This document shows, piece by piece, positions 1 to 7,571 of a DNA stretch of 64,000 nucleotides (the stretch's first letter is position 1; every line of letters starts with the position of its first letter). Below the pieces are notes generated by a model that made no database searches, was not told where the DNA came from, and saw only the letters and a program-made list of their open reading frames with translations. A program made the translations under genes and the position numbers. Source of the DNA: Mailhella sp. (lineage in GTDB: Bacteria; Desulfobacterota; Desulfovibrionia; Desulfovibrionales; Desulfovibrionaceae); assembly GCA_017940105.1 (NCBI GenBank), contig JAGAZG010000168.1, forward strand, positions 1 to 64,000. Direction: 5' to 3'.

Positions 1-1130
1 GCATACGCTTCCTTGTCCTTGAAATTGCGATCTATGAAATTATCCCTGCCACCGATTCTTGTATGCTCCTCGACAGCCCGCTTTATGAGAGGTTCGCTCT
101 GCCTCTCGAAAATAAGCTCCTTGGCAAGCTCCGTATCAAGGGTTGTCTCAGGATAAATCCTCCTTGCCTCATCCTGCTCCTGGTCGAAACCAGCAAGGAA
201 TCCCTGCACAATGCTCTGGGTTTTCTGGTACTTCTCCTCCGTGTCTTTCATCAGCTCGGAGAAATGCTCCGTGCCATACATCACGCAGGGGATGTACTGG
301 GACTTGTTCCTCCAGCCCTCTGCTGCCACCGGGGAAGCTTCCTGCACCGCCTTGCTGCAACCGGGCAGGATTTCCGTTTTCATGTAATCGTCCAGCTGCT
401 TCCTGCCCTTGTCATTGTTGGGAAGGTCCTGCTGTACCGCATAACGGATCTCCATGCAGAGCGTTGCCAGTATCTTCTCATCATCCTGGGGCGTAAGGAA
501 TGCTGTCCCTGTCTGCTCCATGTACTCCTTGGCATACTGCTTGTACATGTCCCCATAAGTCTCGACACGGGACTTCAGGGGGATATCGCTGATAGCCTTG
601 TACCTGCTGGAAATCTCCTTGCAGGAAGACAAGGCTTGCTTCAGCTCCTCCTCATCCGTGAAGCCCAGAGCCTTGCTCTGTGAGGCGGCCTCCTCCACCG
701 CTGCCAAAGAAAACCCATCCACTACCATCATCCTGGCAAGGATATTCCCCTTCTGGCTGGAAGTCAGGGGCTTGCCATCAAGATTCTTGAGCCTCAGCTT
801 GTCCGTTGACAGATGCTTCTCCAGCTCATCATAAGCCTTGGGAATATCATCCCTGGACTCATTCTTCAGCTGCTCATTGACCTTGCCCAGAACCTTGTCA
901 GCATAAAGGTTGGCTGCCTTTGCATCAGTGCTGCCGGTTCGCTTCATGAAAAGCTTCTTGAGTTCCTTCAGCACCTCCTTCAGCGGATAGCCCTCCTTCA
1001 GCATCCTGGCTGCCGTGAAGATATCTCTGGCAAAATCAAGGTTCATGCCAGTCCCGGCCTCCATGACCTTCAGGGCTGCTTCCTTCAGAACTTCCTGAAA
1101 CCTGTCCTCCATTGCAATTTCCTTAATCAT
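1..1130 (-). CDS. Large hypothetical protein, 3' end outside window
   Basis: An open frame starts with ATG at 1130 and runs leftward off the window without a stop (at least 376 codons). The start is supported by an ATGA overlap with the stop of the upstream gene. The product is charged and rich in Lys, Glu and Asp, with no signal peptide or membrane segment seen, and looks mostly helical (for example a DGFSLAAVEEAASQSKALGF stretch). I do not recognise the family. Similar wording occurs in mobilisation-associated proteins, but that is only an impression. No phage module neighbours it, so it may lie outside the phage. Confidence 0.75.
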   Translation of the reverse strand, partial: MIKEIAMEDRFQEVLKEAALKVMEAGTGMNLDFARDIFTAARMLKEGYPLKEVLKELKKLFMKRTGSTDAKAANLYADKVLGKVNEQLKNESRDDIPKAYDELEKHLSTDKLRLKNLDGKPLTSSQKGNILARMMVVDGFSLAAVEEAASQSKALGFTDEEELKQALSSCKEISSRYKAISDIPLKSRVETYGDMYKQYAKEYMEQTGTAFLTPQDDEKILATLCMEIRYAVQQDLPNNDKGRKQLDDYMKTEILPGCSKAVQEASPVAAEGWRNKSQYIPCVMYGTEHFSELMKDTEEKYQKTQSIVQGFLAGFDQEQDEARRIYPETTLDTELAKELIFERQSEPLIKRAVEEHTRIGGRDNFIDRNFKDKEAY

Positions 1131-1345
1131 AAGCTAAGAGGCTCCTTCCATTTTTTGGGGTCAATCCTGTTATCCTGCAAGAACTTCTCCCTCTCGTCTT
1201 CCCCCATGGTCGCAAGGAAAGCATTCAGGAGCTTGTTCAATCTGTTGTGATAGATGAGGACCTGCCTCTCATACCTGTTGATGCGCCAGAACAGCAGCAC
1301 AACCACAAACGCAAGACATCCAATCAATCCCATTGCACCTGACAT
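1127..1345 (-). CDS. Small single-pass membrane protein
   Basis: 72 residues: an N-terminal hydrophobic segment (about residues 5-23, GLIGCLAFVVVLLFW) followed by a charged cytosolic tail ending in DPKKWKEPLSL. ATG 1345 is preferred over TTG 1351 because an AAGGAG site sits 8 nt upstream of it. The stop overlaps the next start (ATGA), so it is translationally coupled to the large partial gene downstream. Function unknown. Confidence 0.65.
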   Translation of the reverse strand: MSGAMGLIGCLAFVVVLLFWRINRYERQVLIYHNRLNKLLNAFLATMGEDEREKFLQDNRIDPKKWKEPLSL

Positions 1346-1347
1346 AA

Positions 1348-1467
1348 TCAAGCTCCTTCCCTCTCACCCGGCATAGCAAGCTTCTTGTAAGCCAGCCAAT
1401 GCTTGTTGAACTCAGACTGCGGATACTCTCTCAGCAACCGCTTTGACAGTTTGCCGGATTTGCCCAT
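1348..1467 (-). CDS. Very small basic ORF upstream of the membrane protein
   Basis: A 39-residue open frame, Lys/Arg-rich (MGKSGKLSKRLLREYPQSEF start), whose stop lies 2 nt before the ATG of the next gene and which contains that gene's ribosome site. Its own ribosome site is poor, and the frame stays open a little further upstream, so the start is uncertain. It could be a leader peptide or the end of a decayed longer gene. Confidence 0.35.
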   Translation of the reverse strand: MGKSGKLSKRLLREYPQSEFNKHWLAYKKLAMPGEREGA

Positions 1468-1696
1468 ACGCCCAGACCCGCAATCTAACCTTTTACCCTC
1501 TGTCGAGCTGTTGTGCTGGAAGGGCCTTACCCTTCGTGCCGGAATGACTTCGCACCGGCTGGCGCGTCCTTTTCTCCAAGTGTTACCCTGCCCCGCAGAT
1601 GCTTCCTGAAAAGTACCGAAAAGCTACTAGGAAATTTCCGCCAGTCTTCCTTTCAAGAGGCGGCAGAATCAAGCTATTGCAGAAGTGCCACGCATA
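1468..1696. other. Non-coding junction, no gene seen
   Basis: No frame with a ribosome site on either strand. It contains one possible hairpin (ccgcc...ggcgg near 1637-1665). It separates the first three genes from the accessory cassettes and could be the edge of the phage module; nothing in it identifies an attachment site. Confidence 0.4.
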
Positions 1697-1757
1697 AGCT
1701 GTCATCATCAGCAGGGAAGCGCTACCATCCCTGGACAGGGCCAGCGCCCTGTTTCGA
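1697..1757 (-). ncRNA. Type II hammerhead ribozyme-like RNA, diverged copy (HHR-E)
   Basis: Begins 2 nt after a stop codon (TAA 1762-1760). Core in order: GAAA (1755-1752), stem III of 7 perfect pairs ACAGGGC/GCCCTGT with loop GCTG, C17 at 1734 (cleavage predicted between 1734 and 1733), stem I of 6 pairs CAGGGA/TCCCTG with a 10-nt loop, then CTGATGA (1711-1705). Short open stem II is GA/TC with one extra U after CTGATGA. Stem sequences differ from the other four copies while geometry (7 bp + 4-nt loop; 6 bp + 10-nt loop) is the same, which is covariation. A 3-bp loop I to tail pairing (AGC/GCU) is possible. Confidence 0.75.
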
Positions 1758-1759
1758 TT

Positions 1760-2047
1760 TTATGCTGGCTCATAGTAATATCTGCTTCTGGGATTATCGG
1801 AATCCCAGATTTCGGTGCGGTAAAACTTAACCTGTACCAAGAGCTTCAAGCCATGCTTTTCGATTTCCACCATTTCGTACACAGGCTCTGTAATTTCTTC
1901 CCACGCATGACCATCCTCGAAGCATACCGTCTTGCGAATGGTTTCGTCCTCCACGCCGCCGCTTTCGCGACCGCCACGAGTGCCATAATGCTTGTTGAAA
2001 AAGGCCGTCTTCTGGTCAAGATATTCACGCATCGTCAGGGTCGTCAT
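1760..2047 (-). CDS. Small accessory protein, unknown function
   Basis: 95 residues, soluble, aromatic and charged, ending in a Tyr-rich tail (SRYYYEPA). A good AAAGGAGG site precedes ATG 2047. It is the second gene of a short transcript from the repeated promoter at 2307-2334 and is followed directly by a hammerhead-like RNA. Not recognised. Confidence 0.6.
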   Translation of the reverse strand: MTTLTMREYLDQKTAFFNKHYGTRGGRESGGVEDETIRKTVCFEDGHAWEEITEPVYEMVEIEKHGLKLLVQVKFYRTEIWDSDNPRSRYYYEPA

Positions 2048-2067
2048 TTCCGTCGCCTCCTTTGCTA

Positions 2068-2256
2068 TCAGAACATTGCACGGTAGCTGTTCAGGCTGTT
2101 CTCGTACTCCTCGCTGCCGTACTCGTAAGATTCGAGCCTGTCAGCCGCTACTTGCAGATTCACTTCGTACAATGCGTTTTCCCGTTCAATCTGCTCTGCG
2201 TTCTGTCTCATTGCTTCGATTGCTGCCATCATTTCCATCAACTCGTGGTCTTTCAT
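2068..2256 (-). CDS. Small coiled-coil accessory protein
   Basis: 62 residues, almost wholly acidic helix (EAMRQNAEQIERENALYEVN), so probably a short coiled coil. An AGAGGAG site precedes ATG 2256. Its promoter and 5' leader are nearly identical to those of the gene at 2443-2709, which suggests cassette duplication. Function unknown. Confidence 0.6.
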   Translation of the reverse strand: MKDHELMEMMAAIEAMRQNAEQIERENALYEVNLQVAADRLESYEYGSEEYENSLNSYRAMF

Positions 2257-2306
2257 CTCAATCGCGCTCCTCTCGTCTGGCTTGTTGTATGATTTATCTT
2301 GACTTC

Positions 2307-2334
2307 ATCTTAACACGCTATCTGTATATTGCAA
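2307..2334 (-). promoter_or_regulatory. Repeated accessory promoter, copy 1
   Basis: -35 TTGCAA (2334-2329) and -10 TAAGAT (2312-2307), spacer 16, with an A/T tract upstream (TTTCTTGAAAATAATTCGGA). One of seven closely related promoters in the window; it drives the gene at 2068-2256. Confidence 0.8.
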
Positions 2335-2380
2335 TAGTTTTTCCGAATTATTTTCAAGAAATTTTACTAGAAGTCTTACG

Positions 2381-2442
2381 ACCTGCCATCGTCAGAGCCG
2401 GTAGGTCAGTTCCGGCTGACCAGCCTTTCGGCTGGTTTCGGC
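2381..2442 (-). ncRNA. Type II hammerhead ribozyme-like RNA (HHR-C)
   Basis: Starts on the base after the stop codon of the gene at 2443-2709. GCC-GAAA, stem III ACCAGCC/GGCTGGT with GAAA loop, C17 at 2418 (predicted cleavage 2418/2417), stem I AGCCGG/CCGGCT with a 10-nt loop, CTGACGA core, one extra U, GGC pairing back to GCC (open stem II), then AGGT, which can pair with ACCT in loop I as a pseudoknot. All invariant hammerhead core bases are present, so cleavage is plausible. Confidence 0.82.
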
Positions 2443-2709
2443 TCATTCTGCTATCGCGAAGGAAACTGTCACAGCCTGATTGGCCAGCAGGAACATCACG
2501 TTCGATACGGTCTGCTCATCGCTATGCTTTACGATGTCGGTTGCCACACGGTAGATGTTTTCCTTCGTCGGCTCCATGAGATTTACTTCATCCAGCAGCC
2601 GGGTGTAGTCCTCGTTGCATCCGCAGGTGTAGAGGTCATTGTTTACGCATACGTTTCTGACGCTCATGGAATTCCACTTGCGAACCTCAGTAATCATCGG
2701 GCTAGTCAT
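2443..2709 (-). CDS. Small accessory protein, unknown function
   Basis: 88 residues with a Cys-containing middle (DLYTCGCNEDYTRLLDEVNL) and a hydrophobic C-terminal third (VSNVMFLLANQAVTVSFAIA) that may be membrane-associated. Start ATG 2709 follows a GAGGAG site in a leader identical to that of gene 2068-2256. The hammerhead-like RNA begins at its stop. Not recognised. Confidence 0.6.
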   Translation of the reverse strand: MTSPMITEVRKWNSMSVRNVCVNNDLYTCGCNEDYTRLLDEVNLMEPTKENIYRVATDIVKHSDEQTVSNVMFLLANQAVTVSFAIAE

Positions 2710-2759
2710 GTCAATCGCGCTCCTCTCGTCTGGCTTGTTGTATGATTTATCTTGACTTC

Positions 2760-2787
2760 ATCTTAACACGCTATCTGTATATTGCAA
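2760..2787 (-). promoter_or_regulatory. Repeated accessory promoter, copy 2
   Basis: -35 TTGCAA (2787-2782), -10 TAAGAT (2765-2760), spacer 16; sequence and leader almost identical to copy 1. It lies just downstream of the ~200-bp repeat R2. Confidence 0.8.
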
Positions 2788-2841
2788 TAGTTTTTCCGAA
2801 TTATTTTCAAAAAATTTCACTAGGAGTGCTGGCAAGAGGTA

Positions 2842-3043
2842 AATGTCCACGGGCTGAAATTTTGAGAGCCTGTGGGGGCTACTGGTGCGCGTCTGGTTGT
2901 TTTTATGACTGTGGCCTAAAGGAGATTATTCAAAAATTATTTACACGCCGTAGAAGCGATATTCTCTGAGCCTTTGTGGTTATTATCATTGCGTGCTTCG
3001 GAAAAAACTGCGCTATCATCAGCGTTCACCGGGAAAGCACACA
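2842..3043 (-). repeat. ~200-bp non-coding operon-end repeat, copy R2
   Basis: Read on the minus strand it shares ordered blocks with R1 (23961-24163) and R3 (30012-30212): TGTGCTTTCCCGGTGAAC, then CACAAAGGCTCAGAGAATAT, then a TACGGCG/AATAATTTT block, CTTTAGGC, CCAG-containing short repeats, and CAGCCCGTGGACATTT. It begins 1 nt after the stop of the MazF-like gene and ends just before an accessory promoter. No coding frame is shared between copies. This is the most diverged copy. Function unknown. Confidence 0.8.
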
Positions 3044-3044
3044 G

Positions 3045-3419
3045 CTAAACTTTGCATACCGTTTCTTTCCCGCATAACAGGCACTTTTCTATCCTGTTCA
3101 GACCGAGCGATGCTTTCAAAGCCACATCAATGGCTTTCATCTCAGCCTCACTGCATTTTCCACAAAACCGTCCCAAACGTCTGCAATCCACAGTATGAAT
3201 CTGCTCACATATCGCTGTGCTTGGCAGCCCCGTTGCATAAATTGGAACGTGCGTGATCATCTCACGTTTCGGCTGCGTCGTAAGATACACCATCACTACC
3301 GTGCTGTTATGCCGGTTCAAATCGCCAGATACAATAATGCCCGGTCTACCAGACCATTGCTCTGAACCAAACGTCTTAAACTTTTCCACGAAATAAATCT
3401 CGCCTCTCGAATAACTCAT
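3045..3419 (-). CDS. MazF/PemK-type endoribonuclease toxin-like protein
   Basis: 124 residues with the MazF fold signature: SYSRGEIYFVEKF at the N terminus, GRPGIIVSGD, then VYLTTQPKREM, and a C-terminal helix (EMKAIDVALKASLGL). Family members cut single-stranded RNA at short motifs. ATG 3419 is chosen over 3422 and 3440 because it is best spaced from the GGGGGTG site; the frame overlaps the upstream stop. No antitoxin is adjacent: the upstream gene is an HNH endonuclease. In phages such solitary proteins may act in host takeover or exclusion; that is inference. Confidence 0.75.
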   Translation of the reverse strand: MSYSRGEIYFVEKFKTFGSEQWSGRPGIIVSGDLNRHNSTVVMVYLTTQPKREMITHVPIYATGLPSTAICEQIHTVDCRRLGRFCGKCSEAEMKAIDVALKASLGLNRIEKCLLCGKETVCKV

Positions 3420-3919
3420 CATTTCACCCCCTGTGCCCACCGCAAAAACGGTGGGATTTTTCTTTTCATTTTTCGGTTGAGCCTGAGCAGAACTTGCGGC
3501 AAGGATAGGAACAGTTCCTCGCTGGCTGCTTTCGCACTTTTGAAACTGTCTATGACCTTGCCACTTTCATCAATCTGCTCAACAGGTCTTGCTCGTGTTC
3601 CGCTTTTACCAATATCTCGGTACACATCACGCATGGTGCGTATTTCCAAATTGTTCACCCAGTTATCCAGCTTGTCGCCATTCTTGTGAAAATAGCATTC
3701 GCCTTTTTTGAGCGGACGCAGGAATGTTCTACCTACGAGCGTTTGTACCCGATACTGCCGAGCTTTTCCACCAACACTCAGCGTGACAACTTTATAACCA
3801 TCGGCAACCCTTTGCTTCATCGACTTTTCCTTGCCTACACGCTTTATGTCGCCAAGCCTGTTGACCTCATACGTCCCCTCGAAGCCTTTCAATGGGACAT
3901 ACTCATACACGGAAATCAT
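3419..3919 (-). CDS. NUMOD4/HNH homing-type endonuclease
   Basis: 166 residues. Order: NUMOD4 motif at the N terminus (PLKGFEGTYEVNRLGDIKRV), an HNH region (VQTLVGRTFL ... YFHKNGDKLDNWVNNLEI) at about residues 55-95, and a NUMOD1-like DNA-binding segment (VIDSFKSAKAASEELFLS) near 120-140. Such proteins are free-standing phage endonucleases that promote their own spread. Start overlaps the previous stop (TGATG). No intron or split gene is visible around it. Confidence 0.82.
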   Translation of the reverse strand: MISVYEYVPLKGFEGTYEVNRLGDIKRVGKEKSMKQRVADGYKVVTLSVGGKARQYRVQTLVGRTFLRPLKKGECYFHKNGDKLDNWVNNLEIRTMRDVYRDIGKSGTRARPVEQIDESGKVIDSFKSAKAASEELFLSLPQVLLRLNRKMKRKIPPFLRWAQGVK

Positions 3920-4443
3920 CAGCTTTTCCTGCTATAACGACAGCTATCAGACCGCGTATCATAATCGCAGCCTTTGCTGTTTTCCGCATGACGGCATTCA
4001 TCGCAAAGCATAAGACGATTGCCGCATACCGGACAAAACGCTTTGAAGCCATCGGTATCAGTATTCCACCGCATTTCAATCTCACTCTGGCAATGCGGGC
4101 AGCATTCTGTTACCGTATACGTTCTGCCGTTACCAATTTCAGCTTTTTTCGTCAGCCACCGCCACCAGCATGAATCGCAAGCGCCGGTTGTGCATTTATC
4201 AGAATCACGGTCAGGCGGACATTCACAACGCTCCACGAAAAATTCTGCGAGTTCGCGATTATCCATCCGGCGAATCGTATCGGCATTTATCATGCCTATC
4301 GGCTCTGCCGTAACATCCGTGATTTCCTCATCGAAATAATCGACTGCTTTGCCGGATGCAATCGTCTTCGCTTCCTCATCAGACTTTGCTTCGACTTCCA
4401 CTTGCCCATAACTCAATTTGCTGAAACGCACCATGTACCTCAT
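3919..4443 (-). CDS. Cys-rich zinc-ribbon protein
   Basis: 174 residues. The N terminus resembles a small beta/alpha unit (YMVRFSKLSYGQVEVEAKSD); then CECPP...CTTGACDSCWWRWL, typical of small Firmicute phage proteins; then a zinc ribbon CCPHCQ...CPVCGN and further Cys pairs (CDEC, CDYD). ATG 4443 is preferred over an upstream frame start because it lies just past the stop of the preceding gene. Role unknown; probably zinc-binding. Confidence 0.65.
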   Translation of the reverse strand: MRYMVRFSKLSYGQVEVEAKSDEEAKTIASGKAVDYFDEEITDVTAEPIGMINADTIRRMDNRELAEFFVERCECPPDRDSDKCTTGACDSCWWRWLTKKAEIGNGRTYTVTECCPHCQSEIEMRWNTDTDGFKAFCPVCGNRLMLCDECRHAENSKGCDYDTRSDSCRYSRKS

Positions 4444-4448
4444 GCCCG

Positions 4449-4721
4449 TCACACTTCCTTTTCTTTCTTGCATTTGCGACAAACATACCGTTCAATGCAC
4501 TGCTCGTCACCGTGGCCTGTACCACCAACCATTTTCTGACCAACTTTCACCCAATCGTGCTGTTCGCAAGGGCAAAGAATTTCTTCAAGCTCGTGGATGC
4601 GATTTGCAAGCCGAATTTCTTTTTGCCAAGCACCGACGCCGAAATGGATTTTCAAGCTGCTGAACAAAACCAGCAGCAAAATAAATGTCATCCACGGATG
4701 CTCCAAGCACCACTCCGTCAT
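4449..4721 (-). CDS. Membrane-anchored zinc-ribbon protein
   Basis: 90 residues: a transmembrane segment at residues 11-25 (MTFILLLVLFSSLKI), a short amphipathic linker, and a CPC...CIERYVCRKCKKEKEV zinc-ribbon-like tail. Good AAGGAGG site before ATG 4721. In the coupled minus-strand early operon. Function unknown. Confidence 0.65.
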   Translation of the reverse strand: MTEWCLEHPWMTFILLLVLFSSLKIHFGVGAWQKEIRLANRIHELEEILCPCEQHDWVKVGQKMVGGTGHGDEQCIERYVCRKCKKEKEV

Positions 4722-4733
4722 ACCATTCCCTCC

Positions 4734-5147
4734 TTACCACGTCCGGCGAAGTCCTGCGGCGGGCGTTGGCGCAATACCAATACTGCCCATCTCGGAGCAG
4801 TCCGGCATATTATGGTTATACACCCAGGCCAACGTCTGCTTGTCTTTAATGTCACGTCTGTCCAAATCCCATTCTTCCGGATAGTCACTTACGAACAGGA
4901 ACGAATCCATCTGCCCGATGTCCGTATAACTGCGAATCGCGGTATAAACGAGAGCGTTATTCTCCTGCTCGAATTCAGCCACACGCTTCTTATCTTCATC
5001 ACTCAACCAAAAATGTGCACCAAATGGCGGCTCGCTGATATTCACCAAACCATCCTGCTCAAATTGCCTGATTACTTCCGGGAACAGCTTCAGCATTTTC
5101 ATCCGCTTGATGGCTTCGGCCTTCTTTTCTTCCATGCTGACTTTCAT
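4734..5147 (-). CDS. Conserved phage protein, unknown function
   Basis: 137 residues, acidic and soluble. The pattern EEKKAEAIKRMKMLKLFP, then SEPPFGAHFWL, then FVSDYPEEWDLDR matches a protein I recognise as frequent in Firmicute phages, without known role. Starts at ATG 5147 behind GAAGGAGG, overlapping the upstream stop by ATGA. Confidence 0.7.
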   Translation of the reverse strand: MKVSMEEKKAEAIKRMKMLKLFPEVIRQFEQDGLVNISEPPFGAHFWLSDEDKKRVAEFEQENNALVYTAIRSYTDIGQMDSFLFVSDYPEEWDLDRRDIKDKQTLAWVYNHNMPDCSEMGSIGIAPTPAAGLRRTW

Positions 5148-5449
5148 TTTGCATCCTCCTTCAATTCATCCAATTTGCCCGACAAAACCAGCAGGGTCGC
5201 CTCAGCAATAATCGTGAACTTCACACGCTCCAAATTCTCGGCAACGCTCAGGTCACGTTCGCAATACTTTTTGTCGGAACCGGGGCGTTTCTGCCCTGCT
5301 GTCTTCTGCGTCACCATCCTGCAAAGGTCTGCCACTGCCAACTTCAACGCCGTAATGTTCGGCTTGACAGCAGAGCCGGGTTGCAGGAATGCCCATGTCG
5401 TCAATTCCGTAAACCCCTTCATGCCAGGTTCCTGCTCCATCGCAATCAT
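5144..5449 (-). CDS. Hypothetical protein
   Basis: 101 residues, mixed helix, no membrane segment. AAAGGAGG precedes ATG 5449, which overlaps the upstream stop. A Lys/Arg-rich middle (KTAGQKRPGSDKKYCERD) is followed by a helix. Not recognised. Confidence 0.6.
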   Translation of the reverse strand: MIAMEQEPGMKGFTELTTWAFLQPGSAVKPNITALKLAVADLCRMVTQKTAGQKRPGSDKKYCERDLSVAENLERVKFTIIAEATLLVLSGKLDELKEDAK

Positions 5450-5631
5450 TTCGGCAGACCTCCTTTCGGCAATCTTCTCGGCTCATACTTCTTTGCCTCA
5501 TGACCGATTTTCTGGTACAGGCGAGCCATCGCCAACATCGGCGTGTCCTCACAAACCTCAAACTTCCAGCCATCTTTCCAAATGCCGTACTTGGCATTCG
5601 GCTCGCCGTGATAATAAATGCTCTGCTTCAT
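5446..5631 (-). CDS. Small hypothetical protein
   Basis: 61 residues, basic at the C terminus (KYEPRRLPKGGLPK). A TAGGAGG site precedes ATG 5631 and the stop overlaps the next start. Not recognised. Confidence 0.55.
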   Translation of the reverse strand: MKQSIYYHGEPNAKYGIWKDGWKFEVCEDTPMLAMARLYQKIGHEAKKYEPRRLPKGGLPK

Positions 5632-5640
5632 GCCGCCCTC

Positions 5641-6066
5641 CTACACCAAATACACGCACATGAAATCGTCGAAACTATCGCTATCATGCCAACAGGCTTT
5701 ATCCGGCATAATCTCGGCTTTCTTGACGATGTTCCACAACTCTGCCAAATCCATATCGTAATCCAGCGTATCGACATCAAGGTTGTGATGAAAGCAGTAC
5801 GCAGTCCACAGGCATTGGAGCTGATCGCAGCAGGTCTTTGCCTCAAAATCGCATTCACGAATAAACGACTTGATGTACTCCAACTCTGCAATCTTCTCGC
5901 CCTGCCGATTGTTCCACAGCTTCACAGCCTCTTTCTCGTCCCCATAGAACCGCATCTGCCCGCCGCAATACGGACAAGCTACCAGCCCGACATTATCCTC
6001 TGTCAACTTCACCATCGGTTTCACGCCACAAAACGGACACCGCTTCAAACTAACCTGTTCACCCAT
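5641..6066 (-). CDS. Lar-like zinc-ribbon protein (restriction alleviation family)
   Basis: 141 residues from ATG 6066; the open frame extends further upstream, but this start has an in-frame GGGAGGAAAG site and overlaps the previous gene by 8 nt. The N terminus has the Lar pattern: KRCPFCG...CPYCGG...AVKLWNNR. The rest is acidic and Cys-containing with unknown role. Lar proteins reduce host type I restriction, but many phage copies are only zinc ribbons of this type, so function is tentative. Confidence 0.7.
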   Translation of the reverse strand: MGEQVSLKRCPFCGVKPMVKLTEDNVGLVACPYCGGQMRFYGDEKEAVKLWNNRQGEKIAELEYIKSFIRECDFEAKTCCDQLQCLWTAYCFHHNLDVDTLDYDMDLAELWNIVKKAEIMPDKACWHDSDSFDDFMCVYLV

Positions 6067-6679
6067 CAATCTTTCCTCCCATCTTGTAACGCTTGTGCCT
6101 CTTATCTCCCGTGCCTTTCTTGTACTCAGCAATCCAGACCGTCTTGCCGGAACGATACTTGCGATAATGCCCACGCACCGTAAAGACCCCTCTCGGACTG
6201 GTATGGTGGCCGCCCTGGGCGCCTCTGGTTGCTGCCTTTCGCTGCCGCAGGATGTAGGTTGTCTGCTTCTTGGTTGGACTGCCTCCACGGGGCTTGTGGC
6301 GCGTCTTCATGGCAAACGGCTCGTCCTGCTTGACCAACTCCGGCTTTTCGTAAACCATGAACGCCATCAACGTGAAGTAGCCTGACAAGATAGATGCTCG
6401 GTCATCCCTCGACAAAATCGTCGTGCATTTACGCAACAGCAGATGCTGGGCCTCAAAGTCAATCTCAAACTCCATCTTGCCCAGGCTCTCGTTGCCACTG
6501 TACACATAGAGCTTCAGCCACTTGCCATCGCGGATGCCCTTTATCCGTATCGCATTATGTGTAAGCACTATCTCAACTGCTTTCAGCGGGCATGGAAACT
6601 GGCGAACCTGCTCCTTGTGCTCTTGCAGCCATACGAACAGCATCTTCACGTCGTCCTGCGTCATCAGCACCCTGTCCAT
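6059..6679 (-). CDS. Hypothetical protein with basic tail
   Basis: 206 residues. The N-terminal two thirds form a compact alpha/beta unit. The C-terminal third is strongly basic (HKPRGGSPTKK, then SPRGVFTVRGHYRKYRSGK, GDKRHKRYKMGG), a tail I associate with phage and plasmid proteins of Firmicutes that probably bind nucleic acid. GAGGAGG precedes ATG 6679. No assigned function. Confidence 0.65.
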   Translation of the reverse strand: MDRVLMTQDDVKMLFVWLQEHKEQVRQFPCPLKAVEIVLTHNAIRIKGIRDGKWLKLYVYSGNESLGKMEFEIDFEAQHLLLRKCTTILSRDDRASILSGYFTLMAFMVYEKPELVKQDEPFAMKTRHKPRGGSPTKKQTTYILRQRKAATRGAQGGHHTSPRGVFTVRGHYRKYRSGKTVWIAEYKKGTGDKRHKRYKMGGKIDG

Positions 6680-6691
6680 CGTCTGCCCTCC

Positions 6692-6805
6692 TCACAGCAA
6701 TCCACGAATTCTATGGCAGTCATTCGAGATTGCTACGCCAACGGAAAAGCTGGCTACCAGCAACACCACGAAAAATATCAGGACTGCCCACTCCTTCTTA
6801 CTCAT
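6692..6805 (-). CDS. 37-residue membrane peptide
   Basis: ATG 6805 to TGA 6692: MSKKEWAVLIFFVVLLVASF followed by a short tail, a single membrane helix. Its start overlaps the upstream stop as ATGA, and its own end carries the GAGGAGG site of the next gene, so it fits the coupled operon. Function unknown. Confidence 0.55.
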   Translation of the reverse strand: MSKKEWAVLIFFVVLLVASFSVGVAISNDCHRIRGLL

Positions 6806-7047
6806 GCGTCCCCGGCCTCCTTCCCGTAATACTTGCTGGTCTTCGGGACAGGCACGGACGGCCAGGTATACCCCGCTTTTCGATTTTCCAGCGCACGTCT
6901 ACGGTTAGCTGCCTGAACCTCTGCCTTGTCTTTCTCATATCTGTCGAGCAGTTCCCGAAGACCAGCGGACAGGTCATGCCGCCCGCTGGTTTCGAGGAAC
7001 GCCCAGATGTTCTTCAGCAGAAGTCCATCTGCGTTCTTCAGTCTCAC
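6802..7047 (-). CDS. Small hypothetical protein
   Basis: 81 residues, GTG start at 7047 overlapping the upstream stop (GTGA) with GGAGG upstream. Helical and basic (ANRRRALENRK), with a C-terminal PSVPVPKTSKYYGKEAGDA. Not recognised. Confidence 0.55.
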   Translation of the reverse strand: MRLKNADGLLLKNIWAFLETSGRHDLSAGLRELLDRYEKDKAEVQAANRRRALENRKAGYTWPSVPVPKTSKYYGKEAGDA

Positions 7048-7571
7048 GATGCTTTCACCTCCGTTTCCGGGTCATGCCACTTCAGGCCACGAGCCTTGTA
7101 GAGCGGAATCCAATGAGCCTCATAAAAATCGTAGCCAGCGCCATCAATACCGAAGAAACAACCGAACTCCTCGCTCTCAAAAATTCTGAACCCGCATTCG
7201 GACATGGCCTCAAGCCCATCTTCCTCCTCAAGCCAATGCGTATCGAGCGAATCACTGAACGACCACATCGTTCCCCACATCGGAAGGCGTTCATCAAACT
7301 CAATCTCGAAGTCGCCCTTCTTGACCCAGACTTCTTTGCCGCTGTCCAGCTTGACACGGAACTTGTCTTTGCTCTTGCCCTGCTTGATGACCTCACCGCT
7401 GTTCTGCTCGTCATAGACGTACACCCGGTTTCCTGCGACCGGCAGCGTGATCTCATTCCAGTCATCCGGCTCGGCATCCATCAGTTTCTTAATCATGCCC
7501 TGCTGGATTGCATCAAACTCGCGCACCCACTGATGGGCAGCATCTTTTATCGTCATGCCCTTCTCAATCAT
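7044..7571 (-). CDS. Conserved phage protein, unknown function
   Basis: 175 residues. Contains a small beta-barrel-like segment (GNRVYVYDEQNSGEVIKQGK ... VWVKKGDFEIEFD) followed by PMWGTMWSF and a GIDGAGYDFYEAHWIPLYK block that I recognise as highly conserved in Firmicute phages and plasmids. Role unknown; it travels with early genes. Start ATG 7571 overlaps the upstream stop. Confidence 0.72.
   Translation of the reverse strand: MIEKGMTIKDAAHQWVREFDAIQQGMIKKLMDAEPDDWNEITLPVAGNRVYVYDEQNSGEVIKQGKSKDKFRVKLDSGKEVWVKKGDFEIEFDERLPMWGTMWSFSDSLDTHWLEEEDGLEAMSECGFRIFESEEFGCFFGIDGAGYDFYEAHWIPLYKARGLKWHDPETEVKAS

Noticed and set aside
63..683. 206-codon plus-strand frame
   Set aside because: Antisense of the open partial gene at 1-1130; Leu-rich composition typical of a shadow.
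4512..5663. 383-codon plus-strand frame
   Set aside because: Covers four small, coupled minus-strand genes with good ribosome sites; shadow.
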